Positions 27,560 through 39,254 of a DNA stretch of 64,000 bases are shown here, piece after piece. The position numbers were made by a program, and so were the translations under genes. Below the pieces are notes generated by a model, which saw only the letters and a list, made by a program, of their open reading frames with translations, did not search any database and was not told where the DNA came from. Position 1 is the first letter of the stretch, and each line of letters starts with the position of its first letter. This DNA is from Capsaspora owczarzaki ATCC 30864 (taxonomy: Eukaryota; Opisthokonta; Filasterea), in contig NW_011887300.1 in assembly GCF_000151315.2 (NCBI RefSeq), positions 1,098,373-1,162,372 of the forward strand, written 5' to 3'.

Positions 27560-28969
27560 GCTGCTGCTGCTGCTGCTCCTGCTGCTGTTGTTGCTGGAAT
27601 GGCAGTGGAGAGGAAGGCGGAAGCAGGTAGGTGGTTTGGTTGTTTTGTTGCATCCATGTTTGCACTTGCGGGGAAAGCAGCATGCTGAGCTGTTGTTGTT
27701 GTTGTTGTTGTTGTTGTTGCTGCTGCTGCGGCTGCTGCTGCTGCTGTGGCTGCTGTGGCTGCAGCGAATGCTGGAGTTGCTGCTGCTGAAAGTACAGCTG
27801 CTGCTGCTGCTGCGGCTGCATGTGCTGAAGGGCAGGAGAATGGCCTCCGAACGACTGCGGCTGCATGGGGCCCGCATGGCCGACCTGGTACGGCGACGGA
27901 GCCGAATCGGAGCCTGTTGGGTTTGAGTCGCTCGGAGTCATAACAACCGGAGGCAGGGACGAACTGCTGGCGGTCAGCAAGGAGACATCTGGCAGCGAAG
28001 TTGACGAGGACGAGCCGATATAGGGCATGCTCGTGTTGCTCCCAGACTGGTTCATTGCAAACAGCTCCGTTTTGATGGCCTGAAACGATGTTGAGCTGGT
28101 GGTACGAGCACTTGAGGGGAAGAAGGCGCCGCTCATGAGCGCTCGCGGGCTTTGTTGCGGCCAGAGCTGGCTGATCGACGCCAACCCTGACTGACCTTGC
28201 TGAGTTTGCTGGCCTGGCTGGCCTGGCTGGCTTGGTTGACCGTAGTGCACGCGCCCGGCACCGTTAGGAAAGTCGGATGCGCCATTCCCGTTGAGAGCAT
28301 TTCCTCCAGAGTTGACTGCCGAGTTGATTGTCGGGACTCCACTCCCAGACGAGAAGCTGCTAAAGCTTGGTCCTGACGCAAAGTTGTTTGCGGTGATCAT
28401 GACTTGGGCACTGTTGAAGGACAGGCCTCCGCCTGCGAGTGGATTGATGATACCAGCGGTGGTAGTAGCGGGCATCGGCTTGACACTGTTCGGATTGACG
28501 TTTGTGAGAATGGGGCTTCCAATGATCGCGCCAGGACCTCCCATTGCAGGACCACCAGCGCCGTTCTGAGCATGACCCATCAGCGTCGTCGTCGTAGTCA
28601 CTGGCAGCGAGACCGACCACGACGTTCCCAGTCCAATGCTCGCGTCACGTCCATACGGCCCAGCAGCGGCAGAGGCAGCATTCACATTAACGTTGGCAGC
28701 ATTCGCAGCATTCGTCGCACTTGTAGTCGTCGTCGTCATGGTAGTCATGGCCGTCGTCGTCGGAGGGATAGGTGTTGGGGAGTGGTTGCTTGTATTCCCG
28801 CCAGCGTACTGCTGCTGCTGCTGCTGCTGTTGTTGTTGTTGTTGTAGTTGTTGCTGTTGCTGAATCTGCTGCAATGCAGGCTGGTGAAGTGGGCTGCCAG
28901 TGTAAGGCGGTTGTCGTTGCTGTGGCTGCTGTATGGCAATGGCGTTTGCATACCCGCCGACATACATTG

Positions 28970-29000
<31 letters not shown>

Positions 29001-29624
29001 ATATGGATGCTGCTGATACGGAAGCTGCTGGTATGGCGAGTGCTGCTGCTGCTGTTGATGGTGCTGCTGGTGCTGGTGCTGGTGCTGTGGATGCTGGTGC
29101 TGTGGATGCTGGGGAAGGGCGAGCGCAGCAGCAGCATTAGCAACCGCAGTCGCAGCCGTCGCAGCAGCCGTCGCAGCGTCGAACGGAAGGTGGCCGTCGC
29201 TCGGGGCCACTGCTGCGACCACTGCTCCCGTCGACATTGTTGACGGCGCCGTGTTGGCTGAGGACAGACTGGTCGTGTATGGCAGCTCTGCGAGATTGGC
29301 TGCCGTCAAGCCGAGCGAGCGAACCATCCGCCCTCGCCCTGCTGCTCCTGCGACGCCGCTGCTGCTGCTGCTGCCGCCACTGCCGCCATCGAACGCACTG
29401 CTGCTGTTGCTGTTGCTGTTGCTCATGCTGTGGCTGCTGTTGCTGGTCGTCAGTCCGGCAGCAGCAGTAGCAGTTGAAGCAGCTGTTGCAGCAACACTTT
29501 CGACTCCTCCTCCTCCTCCTCCTCCGCCTGCGAATCCGCCGCTGCCGCCGCCACCGCTGCCGCTGCCGCCGCTGCTTCTTCGCTCTGTCGCTGAGCCGCC
29601 CGAACTCGAACCAGAGCCGAACAT
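25860..29624 (-). CDS. WOPR-domain (Gti1/Pac2-like) transcription factor, Gln-rich
   Basis: A single exon of 1254 residues. The first 960 or so are low complexity: Gly/Ser, then long poly-Gln with His and Leu, typical of activation or condensation regions. Residues about 975-1105 form one compact conserved block. It has VSFFGWIRDEQMAQRVLEY, GYVYDCEESRLQRWTDNIKW, GGRLMLYREVE and, after a short insert, GMRKVTLADSSSNLRLVCYF. These line up with the WOPR box of fungal Wor1/Ryp1/Gti1/Pac2 (Y-G-[FY]-I, VFVYDE-SGI-RWTDG--WS, LIYREL, then LIKKT--V--HLVSYY). WOPR proteins bind DNA and act as morphology and virulence switches in fungi. The tail is about 150 residues of Ser/Pro-rich sequence with a late basic APAKRERLGA end. 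ATG 29624 begins MFGSGSSSGG. It diverges from the small TM gene at 30811. Confidence 0.82.
27283..27357 (-). repeat. 9-bp coding minisatellite
   Basis: About eight copies of GGTGCTGCT in tandem on the plus strand, read on the minus strand as repeated HQQ in the WOPR protein. Copy number can vary without shifting frame. Flanking CTG/TTG runs (27530-27590, 27690-27760) encode the larger poly-Gln tracts. Confidence 0.9.
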
Positions 29625-30412
29625 TTTGTTGCTTGTTCAACTGATTTGTGTTTGTAACTAACTGAAAAAAAAAAAATCAAAAAAAAAATCAAAAAATTGG
29701 ATTTTTGTTGTTTTTGGCTTTTTTTGAAATAATGAAAAAGAAAAAAAAAAAAAAAAGGATTGAAAAAAATAAGAAAAACACACGAAATGAAAAGGAAAAA
29801 AAATGGCGGGAAAACAAGAAAACGAAAGTCAAACAGAAGGAAAAGAAGGGGAAGGAAAAGGAAAAGGAAAGGAAAGAAAGGGAAACGAAGGAAGTCGAGT
29901 TGAAAAGGGGAGAAAGGAAAGAGGAGGCTGAGAAGAAGGGCGTGATCCAGCGAAACATAAGAGAGAGAGTCAGTTCAAAGAGGTGATGCGTACAGGAGCG
30001 CGCGTGCGTCTCGCGTCCTGGGGAGGAAGAGAGTGCGCGCGTGATGGAGAGATGAAGACAAAGAGACGAGGGAAGTGGGGCGAGCGAGCGAGCGATGGGA
30101 AGGAAGGGCGGCAGCGATCGCGCAAAAAAGAGAGAGTGACTCACTCGTTCGATTGGATTGAAGCAGCACCGAGAGCGGGGAAGGAGGGAGAACCGACTGC
30201 GTGCAGCAGCGCGCGCTTGTTCACAGGTGTGAGTGAGGCAACAGTCAGCGGCTTGGCTCGTTGAAGCGGAGGAGGGAGACGGACGAGCGAGCGAGCGAGC
30301 TGAGTGGAATGGAGCTCGATCTCGCTTGAATGGATCGGGACCCAAACCCAAATCCAATCATCTTGCAAACTGCTCCAGTCGGAGGCACTCGCCAACAGAG
30401 TCATACACACTC

Positions 30413-30453
<41 letters not shown>

Positions 30454-30810
30454 TGCAGACACAGAGCTGTGAGGCAAGAAGAACAATCGTCGATCAGATT
30501 TTGGCTTGGAATCCAGCGGAAATTCGAATCGCAGCGCTCTCGTTGCAAGGGGTCAGTCATTCATCCGCTATGGTGATTTCGGGCTTTTGTACTGCATTAC
30601 GAAGTTGAGGCGCTGGTTGGAAATCATTCACAGGTCTGCTTACTTGCTGGCTGGGAAACAAAAGCTCAGAAACATTTGCCGAGCAGTGCGTGTTCGTCCT
30701 TCCATTCATTTCTGACCATCAACATTATCTTCAGGATCTTGTTGGTCCTGATTTCTGAGAATCTGCTTCTCAGTCCTTTCTTCTTTTGACCAAAACAAGA
30801 GTTCTGAATC
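29625..30810. other. Divergent promoter and 5' leader region
   Basis: 1.2 kb between the WOPR gene and the small TM gene. The first half is extremely purine-rich on the plus strand (about 29720-29960), and a (GA)n run sits at about 30415-30449. Lys-rich or Arg-rich frames here are by-products of that composition. I see no gene. Confidence 0.55.
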
Positions 30811-31179
30811 ATGAATCACGAACAAGTGCAGCACCAACTGGCCGAGGCGTCCGACACGCTCGACTCACTCCATGAGCGACTGCAACTGGCGCTGAAGCAG
30901 AGCTCGGTCGATGTCATTCGCAAGGCGCGCGAGACGACATCGCAGCGGCTTGAGCAGGAGCGGGAGCGGCACTCCAACCCGACTCGCAGCGCCGCTCCTC
31001 TGCACCCGAGTGGGCAGCCAGTCGCACACAGGCCACCAAGTCATAACAGCAGCAGCAGCAGCAGTGGCTGTGGCTGTGGCTGGACCGGTCTCGTCCTCGG
31101 AGCAGCCGTCATTGCTGGCGTTGTGGCGTACTACGCTGCTCTCGTCACTGTCGAAGAGCGCACCGTGGTCCCCATCTAA
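30811..31179 (+). CDS. Small single-pass membrane protein, probably tail-anchored
   Basis: A 122-residue open frame from ATG 30811. Residues 1-60 are hydrophilic and predicted helical (HQLAEASDTLDSLHERLQLA, with many Glu/Arg), a possible short coiled coil. A Pro/Ser-rich linker and a poly-Ser run follow. One hydrophobic helix near residues 92-111 (GLVLGAAVIAGVVAYYAALV) lies close to the C-terminus, with eight residues after it. There is no signal peptide, so a tail-anchored topology is likely. No family recognised. AATAAA signals downstream at about 31637 could end the transcript. Confidence 0.6.
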   Translation: MNHEQVQHQLAEASDTLDSLHERLQLALKQSSVDVIRKARETTSQRLEQERERHSNPTRSAAPLHPSGQPVAHRPPSHNSSSSSSGCGCGWTGLVLGAAVIAGVVAYYAALVTVEERTVVPI

Positions 31180-32171
31180 CCAAAAGCCCCAAAGTGGAGA
31201 TGCCGTGCATAAGCTGAGTCCAAGTCCAAGTCAAGGCTGCACGTATTGGAAAAAGATTCGCCAGGATGACCATCAGGATTTTGACTACTTGCACAAGTGT
31301 TGAGCATCGACGTGCTCGTGTGGATTCAATGGTCGCCAGACAAGGCGCAGCCCAAGAAAAGCAGGCACAGGTTCGAGATTGGACATGTAGGACAGTAGTT
31401 GTCCTTGTTGACTGCTCTTTGCCGCATTTTCAAGAAGTCTGCACGTCAAAATCTGGTTGCTCGCGCTCCTGCGACGCTCTCGTGCCGTTTTTCTCAGTTG
31501 GCGAATGAGCATGCATGCATCCTTTGCCTGTTGTGCTTGTGTGCAGTTGCCTCTGGCTCACACACCTCTTGGCCAGCCAAGACTTACCAGAGACCCGTTC
31601 CCCTTTTGTTCCAGCGATCTCAAATGCAGTGATCTCAAATAAACCAGGGTCAGTCAGTGCTGTTCTGTTGAAGCCATGTCACTTGGTGTTGATACGAACA
31701 AAGAAAATGCTGGCGAAGCACGCATTGCCCAATAAATGAATGTGGAAAAAGTGGTTTGTTGGACAACAACAACATGAGACCGAGCTTCGCAGATTTCTGA
31801 GCAGCAGTGCTAAATGTGAGGGTGAATAAAAACTCGAACTGCTCTTCTGAGATTGCTCAGTTGCAGTGCCGAGGCTCAAAACGCTCCATCTTTCATTGAG
31901 TGTGACTTTTCACGACCCGCGCGCGTTGGATGATCGCGCTCTCAGCTCTCAGCCAAAAGCAAACAACAATCCAACACTGCCATGTCGACTGCAGAATAGA
32001 ACACAGACTTGTTTTGCTGGAAGGAACAGGCAAGAAAATGTTGTTTTCAAAACAACCACGGCACGAAGCAAACTAACATTGCACCACAATGGCGATGGGC
32101 TGGTTGTGACTCCTTCGGCAACTGCTTCTACAAGCCAAATCAAAGGGCAGAACAGCAGGTGCAGATCGCAT
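31180..32171. other. Convergent intergenic region
   Basis: Almost 1 kb between the small TM gene and the 3' end of the RTK. It carries AATAAA-like signals near 31637, 31731 and 31826. Short frames lack support. Confidence 0.45.
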
Positions 32172-35100
32172 TCACAGCATTGCCCCAAAGTCGCGAATCG
32201 TAGTCCCATCCTCGAAGGTGTTCAAAGCTTTGACCAGCTGCGAAAAGCTTGGCCGCAATTCCGGCTTCGCGTTCCAGCAGCTGAGCATGAGGTTGAAGAG
32301 GTCGGCGGTGCAGTGCTCCGGCATGGGCAGTCGGCCACCGGCCTCAACGTGAGCCAGCGTTTCACGTCCTTCCATTTTGTCGTACGGCGTTGCGCCGTAA
32401 CTACAGCATTCCCCTGCAACCAAGCATCGCCGTCATTGAGCACAATCTGTTGGCTCGCGCCATTGCGATAGAGCCTTTCACTTACAGGCTGTTACGCCAA
32501 ACGACCAAACATCGGACATGGTCGAGAACTTGCGAAAGGTCATTGTTTCCGGCGCCATCCACTACAATCACAAACACAATCAGAATCACATACTACCAGC
32601 AGTGGAGCCATCTGACTCGACCCACCTTCACAGGAAGCTTGCCACGAGTCTGCATGCGATAATAATCCTGCTCGTCGGTCAGCTCGCGAGAAAGCCCGAA
32701 ATCGGCAATCTTGACCACCATTCCCTGCCCCACGAGACAGTTGCGTGCGGCGAGGTCGCGGTGTACAAAGTGGAGCGTGCCCAGGTACTCCATGCCGAGT
32801 GCAATCTGGCGAATGGCATGCACCTGCTCGTTCTCTGTCCACTCGAACGACTGCTTTTTGGACTTTTGCAGCAGCGTGCGCAAATCGCCGTACTGCACAA
32901 ACTCAAGCAGAACGAGGTGCGGCTCTGACTCGACAAGAGCCGCAAGCAGACGCACGACATTCGGATGCACAAACGGAGCCATCAACTTGGCCTCGCTCTC
33001 AAAGTCCTTGCGGGATTTCTCGTCAGCATTGGACTTGAGCGACTTGACTGCAACTTGAATGGTTTCGGTTGCTGCAGGCCCAAGCAAGTTTTGAGCTCGC
33101 GGGGGCAGCACGCTGAACGGCACTTGACCCAGCGCCACATCGCCAAAGTTCCCGCTGGCAAGGTGTTTCACAATGGTCAAACCTTCACGAACGCGACGAG
33201 AATTGCTGCCAGCAACATACGGGCTTTCATTGTCGTAGAATTCCTCTGTAAAGGGCGACGAGAAATCTTCGTACAAAGGCTCCGGCTGCTTTTGGCCGAC
33301 CGTGGCGACGCCCTCCACTTTCGTGGCGAAGGCTGGGACGTCCTCCACTTTGCGAGACTCGGGCGCACGGGGAAGTGGAGTAGTGGTCAGTTCAACAGCT
33401 TCTTGATAGATTGGATCGGTAGAGTTCTTCTTAGCACAGCTGCACGTTGCATGCGCCGACGTCGCAACACGATGAATCCCACTCCAAAAATCGCAACAAC
33501 CACAACAGACACCACAGCAGCAGCGATGGCAGCCGCTGGAGATGAAGATGAGTCTTGCGAGCCGCCACCGCCGTGTTGTGCAATAGAGGATGCAACAGAT
33601 GCAGCAGACGCCGATGCTGTTGAAGCAGCAGAAGCGGAGAGCGCTGAGGTAGCGGAAACAACCGACGCAATTGAGGAGGCCGATTGTAGGGACGCGACTG
33701 AAGCGATCGAAGCGAGCGGAAAGCACGATCCACTCAGGATGCCATATCCTTCGTAGCACTGAGTGCACACAGAAGATGAAGTGCAGGACAGGCAATTGAC
33801 CTCGCAACACGAGCTGTTCCCAAAGGCAAAGCAGGTGGCGCAAACTGTATCGCACGCTGCAATCCGAATGTCAGTGATGTGATCTCGTCCGAGAATTGCA
33901 GGCCACGTCGCAAACTTACGGTACGGCTGGGACGCACTGCCGTACGTGCTGGGCGGAGCGACAGTGTGTCCATCAAAGGTAAAGTTGTTGGGGGCCAGAT
34001 ACGGGAACGAAACCGACAACCACAAGCCATTTTGCAGGCCCTGAAACAGACCGGGCGGCAGAGTTGTGAGGGGGTTGTCATTCAAAACCCTGCAAATAGG
34101 ACAAAGTAAGAAGCAAATCGAATCCGTGCAATGAGAGTAAATACTAACAATCTCGTCAGCGCAGTCAGACCAGTGAAGGTGTTTGTAGCAATACTGGCGA
34201 GTCTGTTGCTGGCTAGATCCCTAGAGATAGAATCGCAAACGAGTGAGCCATTCGTACTGGATTCCTCACGCCCTTGCTTGCTTACAATGAATTCAGCTTG
34301 GTCAGGCCTGTGAATGCGTCGGTCGGAATGCTGGTGAATAGGTTGTGGTCTAGGTACCTTCATAGCGAGCCGAAAAAAGTGAGCCGCGTGTGTGTGGATC
34401 TTCATGTTGTTGTTTGCTTACAATCCTGTCAGAAGAGGCAGGCCTGCAAATGCGTTGGCAGGAATGTTGGAGATGTGGTTGCCCGAAAGAGAGCTACAGA
34501 TGAAGTCGCAAGCGGTGAGCCGTCTGCGCACGATTCTTCATGTCTTTGCTTGCGTACAATGAATTCAGCTTGGTCAGGCCTGTGAATGCGTCGGTCGGAA
34601 TGCTAGTGAACAAATTGCTGTCTAGATATCTACATAGCGAGTCGCCAAAAAGTGAGCCGCGTGTGTGTGGATCTTCATGTCGTTGTTTGCTTACAATCCC
34701 GTCAGAAAAGGCAGGCCTGTGAAATCGGTTGCAGAAATGTTGGTGAGCCGATTGCTGCCAAGCCACCTGCAAATAGAGTCAAAAACAAGTGAGGAGGTTG
34801 AACACGGCTCTTCATGTCTTTGCTTGCTAACATGACATTCAGCCCAGTGAGCTCTGTGAGCGCGTTGACGGGAATGCTGGTGAGCTCGTTTGCGCTAATA
34901 TCCCTATCATACATATGGAGTCGCAAACGAGTGAGCCGTTGGTGGGTTCTTCATGGTTTGCCGGGCTTACAGGTAAAGCAATGCAGACAGGCCTGTAAAT
35001 GCGTTGGCAGGAATGCTGGAGATCAGGTTGCTCTGCAGGTACCTATCGACCGCAGACCAATGATGAGGGGACAAAGCTTCATTCAATTCAAGGTCAACTT

Positions 35101-36503
35101 GACGGCAACGCTTACAGCTCTGTTGTGTCGACTGGGATTCCGCTTGGAATGGCATTGAGGGATTTGCCACTGCAATCGACTAGAGTTCCCGTGCATGTGC
35201 ACACGCCGCCAGTGCCACAAGCAAGCGGAGCACATGATCCACCCGTCAAGCCGTAACCCTCATAGCACTGAGTGCACACAGCGGATGAACTGCACGCCAG
35301 ACAATTGATTCCGCAACACGAACTGTTCCCAGCGGCATGGCAGGTGGCACAGGCTGTATCGCACACTGCAGAACACATGTCAGTGAAACGATCACCTTGT
35401 GATTGCAGACATATCGAAACTTACTGTATGGAGTGTCTGCACTGCCGTAGGTGCTAGGCGGAGCGACAGTATTGCTACCAAAGGTAAAGTTGTTGGGGCT
35501 CAGGTATTGGTTCACATCAGACAAATACAGGCCATTTTGCAATCCCTTGAACAGACCAGGCGGCAAAGTGGTGACAGGATTGAAATTCAAAGCCCTGCAA
35601 ATACCGTAAAGTCAGAGGAGAATTGAATGCGCGCATTCACAGAGTGCTTGCTTACAATCGGGTCAATGCAGTCAGGCCTGTGAATGCGTTTGCAGAAATG
35701 CTAGTGATCTGGTTGTAAGATAAATATCTATATCACGTCGCAAACGAATGAGCCGGATGTGTGCAATTCTTCATACATTTGATTGTGCTTACAGGGTAGT
35801 CAGCGCAGTCAGGCCTGTGAATGTGTTTGCGGAAATGCTGGTGATCTGGTTGCTGTCCAAATTCCTGCAAAATAGGAAAATAGTGTCGCAATCGAGTGAG
35901 CTGTTTTTGTGCGAGATTCCTCTGGTCTTTGCGTGCTTACATTTGTGTCAGCGCGCTCAGCCCTGAGAAGGCGTTTGCGGCAATACTGGTCAGCGGGTTG
36001 GTGGAGAGAGATCTGCAGGATACGAGTCGCAAATGAGTCAGCCGTCTGAGTTCGATTCCTCCTGTTTGTGCTTGCGTACATGAATTGCAGCGCAGTCAGG
36101 CCGGTGAATGAGTTTGCGGGAATGCTGGCGAGCTGGTTGGTATGCAAATATCTAAAGATCGAGAGACTCGAACGAGTGAGCGGCCGCGAGGGTTCGATTC
36201 TTCATGTCTTTTGCTGGCTTACAATGTAGTCAGCGCAGTCAGGCCCGTGAATGAAGATGCAGAGATGCTACTGATCTCGTTGCCTCGCAGATCCCTATCG
36301 AACGTGCTCCCATCAGAAGGATGATGCTTCAATTCAACTTGTGCTCAACAGCAACACGTACAAGATGGTTGTGGTGACTGGGATTCCGGTTGGAATGGTC
36401 GGGAGAGCGTGACCAGCGCAATCGACAGTAGTTCCCGTGCAATCGCATTCGGTGCAGGCATCGACGGCCTGTGCCAGCTGGACGTGATGGACGACGCCGC
36501 ATA

Positions 36504-36531
36504 GAGGGGGGTCGCCTGAATATGAACAAAA
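36504..36531 (+). repeat. Left terminal inverted repeat of the pogo element
   Basis: 28 of 28 bases match the reverse complement of 39666-39693. The TA at 36502-36503 precedes it. Confidence 0.95.
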
Positions 36532-36662
36532 AGTGTTCGCTGGACTACATTAGGGTTTTCCGTTTGAATATGAACACACTGGTATTTGCGTCACAAGTCG
36601 ACTTCGTGGTCTCTGATCTGCTCCCCAGTTTGAATTTATAATAAAGTCATTCTTTTTTATCG

Positions 36663-39254
36663 ATGGCGGGTGCATCCGAGGCGGCAACTCGGTGTCTCGC
36701 GTGGCTGCAGGCAGTGAAGGCTGCGCCCGAAGGAGAAAAGCACAATGTTGCCGTCGCAGTCGCTCTCAAGCTTGTCTACCAAGACTCTGTGACCCTTCAA
36801 GGGGGCGAAATCTATCGCCCTACAGGCTGGACAACACGGGCCATAGCCGCGCGGCTGGCGGAACAGGGCTATCAGTGCGGTCACACCACAGTTCATGGTT
36901 GGAAAACGAAACACGCGAATTCAGCCGAGTGGATTCGTTCCAGCCCGCTCGATCAGGTGCTCCAGCTCGTCAAGGAGAGCCCATCGTGCGGAGGACAGAG
37001 CATTTTCACTGAAGATGAACTGGAGTACTGTATCCGGCTGCTGGAGGGGTTTGCCCGGGCTGGGCAGTGTCTCAACCAGAAGCAGGCGGGCGCTTATCTT
37101 GTGAAACTCTCACGCCTCCCGCGCATGTCGGGCGCCCCGCGTCGCCAGTTCGCCGGCAGTCTGCCGAGCCATGAATGGTGGAATGCCTTTCTGCGCGATG
37201 CTCGCGGGCGCCTAGCCATCCGCAAGGGTCGAACGCTGGAGCTCACCAGGATTGCCGCTTTACAAGCTGAAACACTCGATTGCCTCCCCGGACTTTTGAA
37301 ACAGCTGTTCGATGAGCATCCGCTTCTTGTGGAGGAGCCCGGTCGGATTTCCAACATGGACGAGACAGAAATCACGACCCGTTTTTTTGCGGGTCGTGTC
37401 ATTTGCACTCCCTCGTCAGACACGCGTTCTGCGGTCGTTCAAGGGGGGCACCAGCATTCACTCGGGGCGCACATCACGGGCGTTTTCACCATCTGCACTG
37501 ATGGCTCATCCCCGCCCTTGCCTATGATCATCTTCTCGAAAAACAACAAGATACGCAGCGCGACAGCAGATGTGGGTGACAATAAGGCTGTATTTGAAGT
37601 CTCGCCAAACGGCTACATGACAAAAGAGCTGTTTCACAAGTACCTCTCGTCCTGGGAAGAAGCCATGCGTGCAAAGTACACAACAGGGCCATTGCTTCTC
37701 GTCATGGATGGGTCGTCGACGCACCAGCTGTCGGCTGACGTGCTTGCGCGCTTTCTGGAAAGCGACATCCACGTCCTTGTCCTACCCGCGCACACAAGCA
37801 CTGAATCGCAGCCGCTGGACCGCACGGTGTTTGGATTCTTCAAAACCACTTTGCAAACCCTTTACAAGCAGGCGATTGAGTCCAAGGCGTTCGAGAACGA
37901 CGACAAGATGAGAGTTCATTGCGCCCTGCTCGCTTGGGACAGGGTGATGAGAAGAAAGCGATGCATCCGGGCAGGATTTCGACTGACTGGCATCTGGCCG
38001 CTTGATGAGACGCTCTACAAGTCGTGGATACTGAATCCAACCCCTCCTGCATCGGAACTCGAGCTGGACCTGCTTGATACAGATTCAACTCCGACCGCCC
38101 CGCTTCCATCCCTGGATCGACAGAACACTCCTCCGGTGATCGATTCAGCCGTCATTACGCCTGTTCTCACTCGGAGCAAGTCCTCGTCCCGTTCCTCCGA
38201 CGCGGAGGCCTCCACCTCCAGCACTCCGTCAGCGTCCGGGTCGCCCTCGTTTGTACAGTCCGTCTCGCAGCTGGTTGCCATCCAAGATATTTCTAGCGTG
38301 GCCCTCAGCAACATCTCTACCTCACCTCTCGAGAAGGACAAGCGATACATCGAGCATGAGGCCTTCGGGGCAATCCGCAAACTTACAGGAGTTACGCTCA
38401 CGTTCCAAGATGTCGTCACGACGGTCAAGTTTTCTCTCTCACTGCCGGCACATCCTACGCACAAGGCTAAACCGGCTCCGGCCTACATTGCGACGACACC
38501 TGAAAGGCTGCAGTCGACCCTGGCGAAGGAGGCCGCCGCGGCGGAGAAGGAGCGCAAAGAAAGCCGACTGTTGCCTGCCCGCTTGGAATACCAATCAAGG
38601 GTTGCCGCGTACGAAAACGAAAAGCAAAGGTTGATCACGGCTATCGCAGCGTTGGATGCGCAGCTTCGTGAGCTTCAAACACAGACGGTAAATCCGTTGC
38701 AGCAGATGACCATTGACAACACTCAGCTTCAACGCCAACTGACAGAGATTCAACTCAGCCAGCTCAAGCAGCCGAAACGTGGCTATGGTGGTCGCAAAAC
38801 AACGTCACACCTGGGTCCCAAGACGGCGTCGCGGTCGAAGAGGCTGTCGCGCAGCGCAGAGCCAGTGAGAACTGCTGCAGCACAGGACAGCTCCTCTGAA
38901 GATTCGGACCGCGAAGACGACGAGGATCAGAGCGACTGGGACTCCGACGATTCCAGACTAGGTCAAGTGCGGCGGACTGGCACACAGAGCGAGAGCGACG
39001 TGGAGTTTGATCTCAGCCCGGCTGAAAAGCGGAATATGGCGGAAAATGTTCGCCTGCGTCCAATGCGCCGAGCCCGCGAGCAGGCACCCGATCATGATGA
39101 TGATGCACCCGGTCGTATTTCGCAACGAGCGCGCCTCGATAGTCCCGATCAGGCTGTGCAGGCGCCTCCCGCGCTGGTGGATCTGTCGCACCGGCCAAAT
39201 CACCTTGGCTTTGTCCCCGCGATGTTCCCGTCCCAACACCTGTTCATCCAATAA
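36663..39254 (+). CDS. pogo-like transposase (DDE superfamily 1)
   Basis: 863 residues with no internal stop. The N-terminal part has helix-turn-helix-like segments (TTRAIAARLAEQGYQCGHTT, then a CENP-B-like block ending SLPSHEWWNAFL). The catalytic core shows the pogo DDxD pattern: MDETEI (near residue 237), LLVMDGSSTHQ (near 346) and LPAHTSTESQPLD with FGFFKTTL. After about residue 470 there is an unusually long 390-residue C-terminal extension with a Ser/Thr-rich part, a predicted coiled coil (ENEKQRLITAIAALDAQL) and an acidic region. Pogo transposases are usually nearer 500 residues. It cuts and pastes at TA targets. The three catalytic aspartates are all present, so it may be active. Confidence 0.92.
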   Translation: MAGASEAATRCLAWLQAVKAAPEGEKHNVAVAVALKLVYQDSVTLQGGEIYRPTGWTTRAIAARLAEQGYQCGHTTVHGWKTKHANSAEWIRSSPLDQVLQLVKESPSCGGQSIFTEDELEYCIRLLEGFARAGQCLNQKQAGAYLVKLSRLPRMSGAPRRQFAGSLPSHEWWNAFLRDARGRLAIRKGRTLELTRIAALQAETLDCLPGLLKQLFDEHPLLVEEPGRISNMDETEITTRFFAGRVICTPSSDTRSAVVQGGHQHSLGAHITGVFTICTDGSSPPLPMIIFSKNNKIRSATADVGDNKAVFEVSPNGYMTKELFHKYLSSWEEAMRAKYTTGPLLLVMDGSSTHQLSADVLARFLESDIHVLVLPAHTSTESQPLDRTVFGFFKTTLQTLYKQAIESKAFENDDKMRVHCALLAWDRVMRRKRCIRAGFRLTGIWPLDETLYKSWILNPTPPASELELDLLDTDSTPTAPLPSLDRQNTPPVIDSAVITPVLTRSKSSSRSSDAEASTSSTPSASGSPSFVQSVSQLVAIQDISSVALSNISTSPLEKDKRYIEHEAFGAIRKLTGVTLTFQDVVTTVKFSLSLPAHPTHKAKPAPAYIATTPERLQSTLAKEAAAAEKERKESRLLPARLEYQSRVAAYENEKQRLITAIAALDAQLRELQTQTVNPLQQMTIDNTQLQRQLTEIQLSQLKQPKRGYGGRKTTSHLGPKTASRSKRLSRSAEPVRTAAAQDSSSEDSDREDDEDQSDWDSDDSRLGQVRRTGTQSESDVEFDLSPAEKRNMAENVRLRPMRRAREQAPDHDDDAPGRISQRARLDSPDQAVQAPPALVDLSHRPNHLGFVPAMFPSQHLFIQ

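Noticed and set aside
27176-27688. Ala/Val/Leu-rich plus-strand frames
   Set aside because: They are antisense reading of the CAG/CAA repeats of the WOPR gene.
29705-29986. Lysine-rich open frame in the purine-rich stretch
   Set aside because: The frame follows from AAA/GAA composition; it has no splice or homology support and lies in the WOPR/small-TM gene divergent region.
36362-36503. A CRISPR-like or regulatory repeat in the regularly spaced 72-nt units of 34.1-36.3 kb
   Set aside because: The regular spacing comes from LRR exons with conserved phase, not from direct repeats with unique spacers.
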